Shown here piece after piece: positions 28,299 to 36,797 of a stretch of DNA of 63,376 nt. This DNA comes from an uncultured Candidatus Poseidoniales archaeon (GTDB lineage Archaea; Thermoplasmatota; Poseidoniia; Poseidoniales; Poseidoniaceae): NCBI GenBank assembly GCA_905182125.1, contig CAJJAV010000011.1:73934-137309 (forward strand), in the 5' to 3' direction. The notes beneath the pieces are model-generated. The model saw only the letters and a list, made by a program, of their open reading frames with translations. It had not been told where the DNA came from and did not search any database. Made by a program: the position numbers and the translations under genes. Every line of letters starts with the position of its first letter. Positions within the stretch are counted from its first letter, which is position 1.

Positions 28299-28382
28299 GG
28301 ATCTCGTGTTCCTCAGAACACGTGTTTACTCACTAACGTTGAGAATTACCGCAGGGGTAATCACTCAGCAAAGGAAGTGGAC

Positions 28383-28865
28383 TCACTCGAGCGTCTTTCC
28401 TTCACGGGTGTCGGTGATGGTAACCTTGACTTCACAGGTTTCGCCTGCAGTGCAAAGGTCTTGGCCGGATTCGACGACAGTAACACCGTCACCAACGGAC
28501 CAAACTTGGTCGCTGGTTGCTCCGAATTCAACAAGGCCGCATGCGCCGCCAGTTGCTCCAGGGTTGTCACACGTGACAGGTGCGCCGTTGTTCACGGAAA
28601 TCTTGACTGAGATCGAAGCCCAGTTCAAGTCGCCACCTTGGCTCATGGTCACACGGACCATGTTGTCTTCAGTTCCAGCTGTAGTGTCGCCGTTTGCGTC
28701 CTCAGCACCAAATTGGTACAGAGCTAGGTTTCCGTCTGTGTTGCCTTCTGCGAGGGAGCTTGCCCACACGTACAGCACACCAGCAAGAACCACAGTGATT
28801 GCGACCATAAGAATGGTAGCGATAACTGGGCTTACAGCTTCATCGTTCATATTTTCGTTTTGCAT
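28383..28865 (-). CDS. Archaeal type IV pilin / archaellin-like surface protein
   Basis: 160 residues with a short class III signal. MNDEAVSPVIATILMVAITVVLAGVLYVWA is the Pilin_N pattern of archaeal pilins: cleavage before the hydrophobic stretch by a PibD-type peptidase, and the helix packing into a filament core. The rest is a small acidic beta-rich domain with two cysteine pairs (VTCDN...GACGL, DLCTAGETCE). GGAGGACAAAAAT precedes the ATG at 28865. No assembly ATPase or peptidase is in the window. A TATA-like element lies about 55 bases upstream. Confidence 0.87.
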   Translation of the reverse strand: MQNENMNDEAVSPVIATILMVAITVVLAGVLYVWASSLAEGNTDGNLALYQFGAEDANGDTTAGTEDNMVRVTMSQGGDLNWASISVKISVNNGAPVTCDNPGATGGACGLVEFGATSDQVWSVGDGVTVVESGQDLCTAGETCEVKVTITDTREGKTLE

Positions 28866-29272
28866 ATTTTTGTCCTCCTTCCCGAAATCGGGGGTAGGTG
28901 CCCTACCGTAGCCGCCTTATTTAATGCTAATCCCTGCTTACTTCGCGTAAACCCCCTGATTTGGGTGTTTTTAAGGATTTATTGCATTGTAAGTTTTGGC
29001 GATCTTAGGCGCCAACGGGAGTGGAGCATTGGATTTGTAAGCGCGAACTGTGCGGATGTTTCAGTTTTCCACGGAAATACCCGAATGTTATTTTTTTCCT
29101 TGCCGTGGACTGGGTGAATAAGAGGTGAACAGGGTGAGAGTAATGCGGAGGGGATGGGATGCACTCAACATGAACTTCAACAGCCCTGTTCGTTTACTCC
29201 GAGGCACTCGCGGTTTATATTGGTTTTCAAGCAGGAAATGGACATCTGTGGATTGATGCCCTTTTCGCCCAA
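28866..29272 (-). promoter_or_regulatory. 407-base intergenic region with the pilin promoter
   Basis: On the minus strand a TATA-like CATTAAATAAG element lies at about 28915-28925, some 55 bases before the pilin ATG. This leaves a leader of roughly 28 bases with GGAGG. Two short palindromes (cccgaaatcggg; ggtagg...cctacc) lie between 28880 and 28910. I see no convincing gene in the remainder. Confidence 0.45.
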
Positions 29273-30286
29273 TCATTCGACTGTTAAAATTTCAGGGCCG
29301 CCGTCGGTGATGTAGACCGTATGTTCGAACTGGCAGATGTTTCCTCCATCGACGCAGCGAAGAGCGTGATAGGTCTCAAGGAAGCGGATGCTGATCAATT
29401 TCTTAACAAGAGCGTTCCATTTGCTTTGTCGGCTTGCCTCATCCGCTTCGGGGAATGGTTTTTCGAGCATAGGGAATGCCCAACGTTCTGCGAAAGGCAG
29501 TGTCGAGTATCTTTCCTCAAGGTTGCGTGCTAATTGAGCGCCAAGTGGCTTTAGTTGCCCCTTTGCTCGCGCTTTTCGGGATGTGGTGAGGCCGGTTACA
29601 CGGTAAATGTTCGACGAACTTGCTGATCCGATGTTCTCGATCAGGCCAGAAGACCCCGTTGTGTTAAAAGGTTCAACGGCGTACACACTGCCTTCTTCCA
29701 CAACGCCTCTGAAGCCACGGTTGTCGGGGCCACAGGCATAGGATGGAATCGAGACGCCAGCATGGAGTTGCCATGGCTTGAGTTGGTGGCCGCAGAGGTT
29801 ACGGATCGGTTGAAAGCCTGCATCGATCGAAGGTTGTGCGGCAGCCGCACCCACTTTGTACCAAGGAGTTCCTGGCAGCATCACTTCAATAGCGGCATCC
29901 CTTGCTTCTTTCGCCGCTTTGATTTGTTCAGTGTGGTTGTTGGTGTTACCGACTTCGAAGGTAAGCGCGTTGTCGCCAATGTGTCCTTTGATGTGAACGC
30001 CGTAATCGATTTTGACACAATCGCCTTTCTGGAGGACCATTTCCCCGTCCCAGCCTTCAACGCCTTCAATTCCGTGATTGGTGGTGAAATGGGCGGCGAG
30101 ATCGTTGGTGTGAATGGTGCCTGGAAATGCAGGTTTTCCTCCATGGCGATGAATGAACCGTTCTGCCGATTCAATAATTTCATGGAAGGTCTTTCCTGGC
30201 TGAAGTTCGAGCTTCATTGCTTCGAGCGTTCTGCGGGCCACATGGCCTGCATCGCGCCAGTACTTCAGACTCTCTTCAACATCCAT
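29273..30286 (-). CDS. map: Methionine aminopeptidase, type II (archaeal)
   Basis: A 337-residue metallopeptidase that removes N-terminal methionine from new proteins. The pita-bread core is clear: HFTTNHG with the conserved histidine, KIDYGVHIKGHIGDNALTFE (two metal-binding aspartates), NLCGHQLKPWQLHAG (metal and substrate histidines), VYAVEPFNTTG (Glu) and CQFEHTVYI (Glu). The roughly 60-residue insertion between the last two metal sites marks type II. It overlaps the upstream Sua5-like gene by 22 bases. Confidence 0.95.
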   Translation of the reverse strand: MDVEESLKYWRDAGHVARRTLEAMKLELQPGKTFHEIIESAERFIHRHGGKPAFPGTIHTNDLAAHFTTNHGIEGVEGWDGEMVLQKGDCVKIDYGVHIKGHIGDNALTFEVGNTNNHTEQIKAAKEARDAAIEVMLPGTPWYKVGAAAAQPSIDAGFQPIRNLCGHQLKPWQLHAGVSIPSYACGPDNRGFRGVVEEGSVYAVEPFNTTGSSGLIENIGSASSSNIYRVTGLTTSRKARAKGQLKPLGAQLARNLEERYSTLPFAERWAFPMLEKPFPEADEASRQSKWNALVKKLISIRFLETYHALRCVDGGNICQFEHTVYITDGGPEILTVE

Positions 30287-30873
30287 GTTGCCACCTCGTT
30301 AGCAGGTACCACGCCCTCTCTCATAATGGTTACCGAATACCCATGGGGGTGATGGCCGTCTTTGACCACTGACACAAGGGTGCTACCGTGCCCGCCTGGG
30401 CACGTTCCCTCGAGGATTGAAGAGGGCGGTAAACCGAGTGCTGCTCCGGCATCTTGGGCTGAAGCAAGCGGTACGACCCCTGAGGCATTGGCGCTTGTTG
30501 CCGTTACTGGGCCGACTTGCCCCACCAAAGCACGTGCAAGAGGGTGGGCCAACACTCGAACGGCAACCCTCATCCCGCCAAGTCGGGGGTCGAGGGGTTC
30601 GATGGCATCAAGGATGAGCGTCAGTGAACCTCGTGGAAACGTTTCGAGAAGGGCGTGAGCAAACATTGGAACCTCGACAAGGTCTGCTGCTTGTTCCAAC
30701 GAGTGAACACCAAGACTGACTGGTTGATCAAAAGGACGTTTTTTCAGTTCAAACAACGCATCGAGGCCGTTTTTGGTTGGGAGCGTTGCCAAACCTGGGA
30801 GGGTTGAGGTGGGATAGGCAATAACACCGCCGTCCTCGAGCCTTGCGACAAGCTCTGATGGAATGTTGTTCAT
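30265..30873 (-). CDS. Sua5/YrdC-type L-threonylcarbamoyladenylate synthase
   Basis: About 202 residues of the YrdC domain: GGVIAYPTSTLPGLA, ALFELKKRPFDQPVSLGVHS (KxR substrate pocket), LTLILDA, MRVAVRVLAHPLARAL and GPVTATSANASG. The enzyme makes threonylcarbamoyl-AMP, the first step of the tRNA t6A modification. The C-terminal Sua5 domain is absent, so this is the short TsaC/YrdC form. The open frame reaches 30972, but that part overlaps the upstream gene. The ATG at 30873 (MNNIPS) is 14 bases after that gene's stop. Confidence 0.88.
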   Translation of the reverse strand: MNNIPSELVARLEDGGVIAYPTSTLPGLATLPTKNGLDALFELKKRPFDQPVSLGVHSLEQAADLVEVPMFAHALLETFPRGSLTLILDAIEPLDPRLGGMRVAVRVLAHPLARALVGQVGPVTATSANASGVVPLASAQDAGAALGLPPSSILEGTCPGGHGSTLVSVVKDGHHPHGYSVTIMREGVVPANEVATWMLKRV

Positions 30874-30886
30874 TCGTCGAACCACC

Positions 30887-31159
30887 TCAATTACGAGTCC
30901 ATTCAAGGACATGCAACGAAGCGACTTCGCTGGCGAGAATTTTGTCTTCTGTTTTGACGAGGAGTTTTCCACTTGGATACAATGTTAGATCGCAAGGTCC
31001 GGAGAAGGTCCAGCACAGCCGGTTCTGAAGATCAACCGTGTAACCCGAAGCTTGGATTTTAGCACCAACCGCCTCTAAATCAATCGATTTTACGCCTTCG
31101 GGGGCGATTTGCCATGCCGCTTTATTACCGCATAGTTCCATAGCATATCCATCGCTCAT
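30887..31159 (-). CDS. Small conserved-looking protein, function unknown
   Basis: A 90-residue soluble protein that starts MSDGYAMELCGNK and ends LHVLEWTRN. A central CWTFSGPCDLTLYPSGKLLVKTED stretch predicts paired beta strands followed by a helix. No family is recognised. It sits immediately upstream of the Sua5 and MetAP genes on the same strand, so it probably shares their transcript and may act in translation or tRNA modification. Confidence 0.6.
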   Translation of the reverse strand: MSDGYAMELCGNKAAWQIAPEGVKSIDLEAVGAKIQASGYTVDLQNRLCWTFSGPCDLTLYPSGKLLVKTEDKILASEVASLHVLEWTRN

Positions 31160-31168
31160 TGGACTCCC

Positions 31169-32263
31169 TCACAGATTCCCAGGACGTTTTGGGGGTTTTT
31201 CGGCGCTCGTTGGAGGGCCGCTTGGAGGGCCTGAGGGTGGGCCGGATGGTGGCCCGCTTGGAGGGCCCGCGGGTGGACCGGATGGAGGACCTGTTGGTGG
31301 ACCGCTTGGAGGGCCTGCGGGTGGACCGGATGGAGGACCTGTGGGTGGACCGCTTGGAGGGCCAGAGGGTGGGCCGGATGGTGGCCCGCTTGGAGGGCCC
31401 GCGGGTGGACTGCTTTGGGGGCCAGTTGGGTTTGAAGATGGTAGAGCAGGGGGCTTCGGCCCGGTTTTCATGGCCGGTGGCGCAGGCGCAGGCGCTGCTT
31501 CCGGCGCTGCGATGGGTTCTGGCTCAGGTGCCGTTTCGGTAACGGAAGGAGGGAGCGTGAGGGCGAGAAGGTCGATGGGTTCGTCTTCGGCCACAACGGT
31601 TGGTGCTGGTGTTGGCGAAAGTGGTGCGAGCAACGGGTCGGGGTTGCCGAGTGGAGCGCTCAATGGATCAAGTGCTGAGGGCGTTGGCTTCGAGGATGCC
31701 CAAGGTGGCTTTCTTGGACCTTCTTCATCGGATTCTTTTTTCGATGAGCCGCGTTTGACTTTTGTCGCCCCACCTGCGGCGTTCTCACCCTGATAGGAGG
31801 TCATAACAATCGTTGAGGCATCGATCAATTCTTTTTCTTGCACCTGTCCAAATGAATCGAGGTTGGCATCAAACGCACCGCTGAACAAACTTGAACCGAT
31901 GGCGTTTCCAAACGACCTTCCTTCTTCGGCTTCGTAACTGAAGTCCGCTTCATACGGGCCAAGTGACATGTTTTGGCCGCTGCCGGATAATGTGTACGTC
32001 CATGTTCCTGTGTCGAGTGGAAACTCGAAGCTGAAGGTTCGAGTCAGCCCTGGACCGAGGGATGTAATGGCTGTGAGCGCCTCGATTTTTTGTCCGCTGC
32101 TCGTTGTGATGTAGGCAGAGAGGCCGCCAATAGGGATCGCCGCCTCATTGGTCATGTCAATCGTGACAAACAAGACGTCTTCATCATCGTCGTCAATTTC
32201 CATCTTGACCGATGTGAGCCGCCCTTCAAGCGAAGCGGTTCTTGCGTTGTGTTCGTCGCTCAT
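31169..32263 (-). CDS. Protein with beta-rich N-terminal domain and Pro/Gly repeat tail
   Basis: A 364-residue protein with no signal peptide. Residues 1-120 look like a beta-sandwich (VLFVTIDMTNEAAIPIGGLSAYI, TWTYTLSGSGQ). The middle (170-270) is acidic and proline-rich. The last 90 residues are repeats of GPPSGPP/GPPAGPP/GPPTGPP, which should be an unfolded spacer or a binding scaffold. It lies upstream of the 90-residue gene in the same direction. The function is unknown. Confidence 0.65.
   Translation of the reverse strand: MSDEHNARTASLEGRLTSVKMEIDDDDEDVLFVTIDMTNEAAIPIGGLSAYITTSSGQKIEALTAITSLGPGLTRTFSFEFPLDTGTWTYTLSGSGQNMSLGPYEADFSYEAEEGRSFGNAIGSSLFSGAFDANLDSFGQVQEKELIDASTIVMTSYQGENAAGGATKVKRGSSKKESDEEGPRKPPWASSKPTPSALDPLSAPLGNPDPLLAPLSPTPAPTVVAEDEPIDLLALTLPPSVTETAPEPEPIAAPEAAPAPAPPAMKTGPKPPALPSSNPTGPQSSPPAGPPSGPPSGPPSGPPSGPPTGPPSGPPAGPPSGPPTGPPSGPPAGPPSGPPSGPPSGPPSGPPTSAEKPPKRPGNL
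31205..31430 (-). repeat. Tandem 9-15 bp repeat coding GPP[S/A/T]GPP
   Basis: About 15 tandem units on the minus strand code for Gly-Pro-Pro triplets joined by Ser, Ala or Thr. They form the C-terminal tail of the 31169-32263 protein. The units are near-identical at the DNA level, so the array length is likely to vary between strains and may be mis-assembled. Confidence 0.8.
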
Positions 32264-32303
32264 GTGCTCACCTGACTGCCACTCAACGAAGTCCTACTTC
32301 AAT

Positions 32304-32870
32304 TCAACGCAACCGGAGGCGTGTTTCAGAAGGCAACGACCAGTCAACGGCTGCCACGGTGTGGTGGGCCTGATCGATTGAAGTGCGGTATTCGCTCTCT
32401 TTGGACCGGCCGCGCATCACGTCGCGTAGACCAAACCACAATGGCCCCGCAATTGGAATCAAGTAGACCATTTTACCCACGGCTCTCGGTCCCCAATGGT
32501 GGTCTTCAAGCGGCGTCCCATTATCGTGGACAATGGCAATTCGGAAGCCACGCTGTCCAAGAGAACGGCCAATGACTCTGCCGGTCCACTTGAAGTAAAG
32601 ATAGATTGCAGAAAGAAGGACGAACCAATTTACCAAAAAGAAGGCGATCGATTTTCCGCCTTGGGTGAGCAAGGTGACGTTCATCAAACTGGCCATCAAC
32701 ACGCCCCTGGTAATGAATTCGAGGACGACTGAAAGGAGGACTATATCGAGCATGTACGCTGCGACGCGCTTCCAAATAGGTGCGATCAGCATGCCTTCTG
32801 GAGCCGATGCGAGCACGGCCTGAGCGAGTGTTCCGCCGCCTTGGTACAAATTAACGGGGCTGTCGGCCAT
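32304..32870 (-). CDS. RDD family membrane protein
   Basis: 188 residues. The RDD-type start is visible at residues 34-43 (WKRVAAYMLDIVLL, with the Arg and Asp of the RDD signature in the first helix). Two further hydrophobic helices follow (IAFFLVNWFVLLSAIYLYF; MVYLIPIAGPLWFGL) with the family GRSLGQRGFRI segment between them. RDD proteins are of uncertain function; some work as ion antiporters. It lies between the Pro-rich protein and the helicase on the same strand. Confidence 0.85.
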   Translation of the reverse strand: MADSPVNLYQGGGTLAQAVLASAPEGMLIAPIWKRVAAYMLDIVLLSVVLEFITRGVLMASLMNVTLLTQGGKSIAFFLVNWFVLLSAIYLYFKWTGRVIGRSLGQRGFRIAIVHDNGTPLEDHHWGPRAVGKMVYLIPIAGPLWFGLRDVMRGRSKESEYRTSIDQAHHTVAAVDWSLPSETRLRLR

Positions 32871-32915
32871 GGAACTCCGTGGAAACTGTCCTTTGTCAAC
32901 TATTGGCTATCGAAC

Positions 32916-34931
32916 TCAGCCATGCGTCACGTGCCAAGCAAATAATCCGCGCTCTTCCGCCCAATCCAACCATGCCCGCCATGTGCCGTCCTGACGCAGC
33001 GTTTTGGGGTGACCAAGAACGATTAAACCACGGCGAGCACGTGTGATGGCGACGTTTAGACGACGCTGATCGCGCAAAAACCCGACTTCGCCTTGATCGT
33101 TTGCCCGCACCGCTGAAAACACAATAATTTCTTTTTCACGTCCTTGGTAGCCATCGACGCTCTTGATCTCTAGCCCTGCGAAGGGGCCGTGTTCCTCGCG
33201 CCCGCCTGCTTGTTCAAACAAGTCGTTCAGCAAGCTAACTTGGCCCCTGTATGGTGTGATCACACCGATGTCAGCGGGTGTTAAATCGCCCGCTGAAAGC
33301 AGACCAGTGACGATTGAAAGTACCTTCGCTGCTTCGTCGAGGTTGGATTTACTGCTCCCTTCATCGTCGACAATTTCTGATCCTTCAACCGGGACAAAGG
33401 CGACTGGGTGGTCCCAATCGGGCCATAAGAAGCCTGCAGCAGGTGGGCGTTCAGCAGGCGTGCATCCATCATCAAGCCGGTCGTCATAAAACCGAGCACT
33501 CGGGTATTCTCGAATGGTTGGGTGCATGCGGTATTGGGTGGTGAGCATGTGAGTGTCCACGCCACATTCAGTCAACCGTTCAAACAAGGATTGGCCCAAA
33601 CCACCAGCTTGGGCTGCTTTGCTGATCACCGTCGGTGGAAGTTGCTTGTGATCGCCCACAAGAACGAGTTGGCGGCAACCGCGAGTGATCGGGACAAGTG
33701 CACTTGGTTCACTGGCCTGTGTCGCTTCATCCATGAGCACGACGGGGAACCGGCGGTCCCTCAACAGGTTGTGCCCGACGCCAATCGTAGTGGCACAGAT
33801 GACTTCAGCACCATCCAATACTGAAGAGATCATGTTCGATTCAATGTTGCGCATCTCTTTAAAATTCTGATTGACTTCACGGTGAGCCATGCCCTTTTCC
33901 TTGCCCCTCAAACCACCGAGGGTTTTGCGCAATTCAGCGTTTTGCTCGCGAACAAACGTCAGTTCTTCCTGCAATGGGTGACGTTCGATTTGGGCATCGA
34001 GGGTTGCTTGACGGAGGTGTTCTCGAACCTTGACAGGGCGGCCGATCCGTACCGCTTTGACGCCCAACTCAAGCAACCCCTCAAGCAAATTGTCAACCGC
34101 TACATTCGATTCAGCGGTTGCCAACACTGGGCCGCGACCTAACGTGACGAAGGTGGACAACAAATGGACCGCAGTGTGAGTTTTTCCCGTTCCCGGTGGG
34201 CCTTGGATGAGCGTCAGGCGGCGCTCGATTGCTGATTCAACGGCTTGACGTTGAGAGTCGTTGAGGGTCATTTTGTCGATCCCGAGGGGCCCTCGTCTCT
34301 TTTGGCCGTGTATCTCAGGTGGACGAGCGGCAGAGGTCGCCATGTCGTGCAGCGAGCCCAATAGCAAATCACGTAGAACCGTGCCGCCTTCTCCTTCACT
34401 GGAGTGGAAAGTGGATAATGCTTCATGCATGCGATCATGAGCAACCCTATTGGCACCTCGATCAAGGCGCCATGTTCCCTTTTTCAGGTCCTTTGGTTTT
34501 TCAGCCACAACGATGCGGATACGAGTTGGTCCGCGGTCGAGGACGATTCCTTCGATCACTTTCTCGCCCCATGGGCGGGCTCGTGAAATCAAGACGATGT
34601 CTCCGTGGCCAAACCGATGACTTGGTAGGCGTGAGCCTTGGCGGTTTTCAAACACCACGATGGGTTCCCCGAAGAACCGCCCCTGCCCGCGACCATTCAA
34701 ATCGAAGAGGGCGAGGCCTGCAGCGAGCAAGCGTTGCTTTGACCAGCTTTTCCATCGCTCTTCGACCATCTCGGTTTCATCGTCAAGTTCGCGCCTGATC
34801 AACGCAGCAAAGCGGGTGAAGTGTTCTTGCCCTCGTGGCCATTTGAGTGGCATTTCGCCAGCGATGTCCCTGTCGGCTTTCTTTTGAGCAGCGCTGCTGT
34901 TCATACGACGAACATTGCCTCGCTCCTCCAT
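32916..34931 (-). CDS. SF1 superfamily helicase (UPF1/IGHMBP2-like)
   Basis: About 672 residues. The N-terminal part (FAALIRRELDDETEMVEERWKS, then a small beta domain) matches IGHMBP2-type helicases. The core has motif I IQGPPGTGKTHTAV, Ia/Ib, motif II VVLMDEATQASEPS, motif III LVLVGDHKQLPPT, motif IV TQYRMHP, motif V SVDGYQGREKEIIVFSAVRA and motif VI VAITRARRGL. The enzyme is likely a 5'-3' RNA/DNA helicase in nucleic-acid repair or turnover. The open frame extends to 35318, but that part is antisense to the zinc-ribbon gene. ATG at 34931, or 34904, is preferred. Confidence 0.93.
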   Translation of the reverse strand: MEERGNVRRMNSSAAQKKADRDIAGEMPLKWPRGQEHFTRFAALIRRELDDETEMVEERWKSWSKQRLLAAGLALFDLNGRGQGRFFGEPIVVFENRQGSRLPSHRFGHGDIVLISRARPWGEKVIEGIVLDRGPTRIRIVVAEKPKDLKKGTWRLDRGANRVAHDRMHEALSTFHSSEGEGGTVLRDLLLGSLHDMATSAARPPEIHGQKRRGPLGIDKMTLNDSQRQAVESAIERRLTLIQGPPGTGKTHTAVHLLSTFVTLGRGPVLATAESNVAVDNLLEGLLELGVKAVRIGRPVKVREHLRQATLDAQIERHPLQEELTFVREQNAELRKTLGGLRGKEKGMAHREVNQNFKEMRNIESNMISSVLDGAEVICATTIGVGHNLLRDRRFPVVLMDEATQASEPSALVPITRGCRQLVLVGDHKQLPPTVISKAAQAGGLGQSLFERLTECGVDTHMLTTQYRMHPTIREYPSARFYDDRLDDGCTPAERPPAAGFLWPDWDHPVAFVPVEGSEIVDDEGSSKSNLDEAAKVLSIVTGLLSAGDLTPADIGVITPYRGQVSLLNDLFEQAGGREEHGPFAGLEIKSVDGYQGREKEIIVFSAVRANDQGEVGFLRDQRRLNVAITRARRGLIVLGHPKTLRQDGTWRAWLDWAEERGLFAWHVTHG

Positions 34932-35048
34932 GCTTCGTGGAGTCCGGTCCACCCCATCAGCGTATGCCTCTTGCAATGATGCTGAACGCGCCCGTGAAAC
35001 CCATTCACTTAAACCGGAAATGTTGGACGAAGCATTTGGGGTCAGAGC

Positions 35049-36212
35049 ATGTTTCGAAGGAAGAAACGAGATTCGGCGGATGGCGACCACTGCCCCTATT
35101 GTGAATTTGTTAACCTCAAAGGGGCCGAACAATGCGTTCAGTGCTATTACGTCATGAACAAAGCAGCCCGCAATCAGCCAATGGCAGCACCTTCTTCCAC
35201 AGACAATGAGTTGATGGCGACATTGATGAGCGAAGAAGCACCAGATCAAGAGGAAGACATCGCAGTTGAAGCGGTGCTCTCGATGGGTGAAGTCACTGTT
35301 GAAATCGAACAGGGTCAATTGCCAGATGAGGGGGAAAATGACAGTTTTGGATTCATCAAAGCCGGCAATCCCACCCTCTCTGAAACCATCGAATACGAGT
35401 CTCCAACAACCACTGAACTTGATGTAAGTGATGCTCCAAGCGCACCTGTCAACTTCGTGATCGAAGCATATGATCCGATGGCAGAAGTAACCGACCCTGT
35501 CCCCACTGGAGTTGGAAATTTGTACTCTCCGATGACCAAGACAGCCGGCAACGATGACCTCAAAGGCAGCGTTGGACCTGAACCAAACACGGTCCCGATG
35601 ACACCGGATTTGCCCGATCTACCCGGTGAAGCTGTTGCTGCAACGCCAAATTTGCCCGTGGCTCAAGCCATTTCGGCTGCAGTTCAGCCACCTGCGGTCC
35701 CTCTGCCTGAAACCAAGACAATCGTGGCCCTACCTCCAGTCACACCAGAGGTACCCGATGCCCCTGCTGTGCAACCAGTTGTCCAAACACCCTCGTTGCC
35801 GTTTGATACTGTCGCTGCAACACCCGACGTGCCAACTGACGCTCCGAGCACACCGGAATTGCCCGAGATTGTTGAAAGCCAACCTGTTGTTGTAGTACCT
35901 GAACCTCAGCATAACAACCGAATTTGGCCCTGGCCGGCTAAAGAACCATGGGATCCTCGACAAGTTTACCGAGAAGTGGTGGCTGTTTTGGAAGCAATTA
36001 AGACGGGAAAACTCGTCGATGCAGCGAAAACGCTTGATCTCCTGGGTCCTCATTTGGAAGACAACCTCGACATGCTGCTCCATATTGGCGCTGCTATGCG
36101 GCAACTTGGCCGAGAAGAGCACCTCCAGTGGACGCTTTCGATGGCGCAGCACGTGCATCCAAACGATGAACATGTGACCGCTGCCGTCGCTCAACTCGGC
36201 AAAGGGGCATGA
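35049..36212 (+). CDS. Zinc-ribbon protein with Pro-rich linker and helical C-terminus
   Basis: 387 residues. Residues 15-32 form a CPYC...CVQC zinc ribbon of the double-zinc-ribbon/RanBP2-like class. A long acidic then proline- and valine-rich linker follows. The last 90 residues (from VYREVVAVLEAIKTGKLVDAAKTLDLL) are helical and TPR-like. No signal peptide. It is divergent from the helicase and 3 bases upstream of the GNAT gene, so it heads a three-gene run with the GNAT and deacetylase genes. The function is unknown. Confidence 0.72.
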   Translation: MFRRKKRDSADGDHCPYCEFVNLKGAEQCVQCYYVMNKAARNQPMAAPSSTDNELMATLMSEEAPDQEEDIAVEAVLSMGEVTVEIEQGQLPDEGENDSFGFIKAGNPTLSETIEYESPTTTELDVSDAPSAPVNFVIEAYDPMAEVTDPVPTGVGNLYSPMTKTAGNDDLKGSVGPEPNTVPMTPDLPDLPGEAVAATPNLPVAQAISAAVQPPAVPLPETKTIVALPPVTPEVPDAPAVQPVVQTPSLPFDTVAATPDVPTDAPSTPELPEIVESQPVVVVPEPQHNNRIWPWPAKEPWDPRQVYREVVAVLEAIKTGKLVDAAKTLDLLGPHLEDNLDMLLHIGAAMRQLGREEHLQWTLSMAQHVHPNDEHVTAAVAQLGKGA

Positions 36213-36215
36213 GCG

Positions 36216-36797
36216 ATGACACCAGAACTTGATCTCGACCATGGTTTCATGCTCAAACCGGTCAGTAAATCGATTCTTCCTGCTCTTTTTGAAGCCTATA
36301 ACGAAGACCCAACTGCTGCTCAAACCGCTCTTCCATGGCTTGATGCTTCGTTCAATGTTCAAGGCCAATTGAGCGACATGTTGTTTGATGTTGAAAGCCA
36401 AGCAGGAGCGGACCGCCTTCACTTTTGGTGGGTGTGCAAAGAAGACAACAACGCCTTTGTTGGGCTTGTCGGCCTGGGTGATGAACTGCAATTGGTTGGC
36501 TCATCGTACAACCTCGGGTACTGGGTGCGCCCTTCGTTCCAGCGACAGGGCATCGCCATCATGTCAGCCAATCGGATCTTCTCGTGGCTCGAAGAACGGG
36601 CACGTGCTCAAGAAGAATTCCACCGTATCGAGATCACCGTCCACCCTCACAACACCGCCGGATTGGCAACAGCCACACGTATTTGTGAAGCCTGGCAAGG
36701 TGAAACCATCGAAGAATTCATCGGGATTGAAATCGGTGAACGCACGGTACCTCACCGGCTTCACATCATCGATTTACCCCGAGGTGGAAGCGCGTGA
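36216..36797 (+). CDS. GNAT family N-acetyltransferase (RimJ/RimL-like)
   Basis: 193 residues. It begins LDHGFMLKPVSKSILPALFEA and has the GNAT core: FVGLVGLG, YNLGYWVRPSFQRQGIAIMSA (acetyl-CoA pyrophosphate loop, R-x-x-G-I-A), a helix, and RIEITVHPHNTAGLATA. It resembles acetyltransferases acting on ribosomal protein N-termini or small amines. The substrate is unknown. The stop overlaps the deacetylase start in an ATGA. Confidence 0.88.
   Translation: MTPELDLDHGFMLKPVSKSILPALFEAYNEDPTAAQTALPWLDASFNVQGQLSDMLFDVESQAGADRLHFWWVCKEDNNAFVGLVGLGDELQLVGSSYNLGYWVRPSFQRQGIAIMSANRIFSWLEERARAQEEFHRIEITVHPHNTAGLATATRICEAWQGETIEEFIGIEIGERTVPHRLHIIDLPRGGSA

Noticed and set aside
29088-29276. Short minus-strand frame after the MetAP gene
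   Set aside because: Low-complexity basic and polar residues, no ribosome-binding site or helix; treated as non-coding.
34932-35318. Upstream extension of the helicase frame (about 129 residues before the chosen start)
   Set aside because: It lies on the opposite strand of the zinc-ribbon gene (35049-36212), is cysteine- and histidine-rich like a chance frame, and has no helicase motif.
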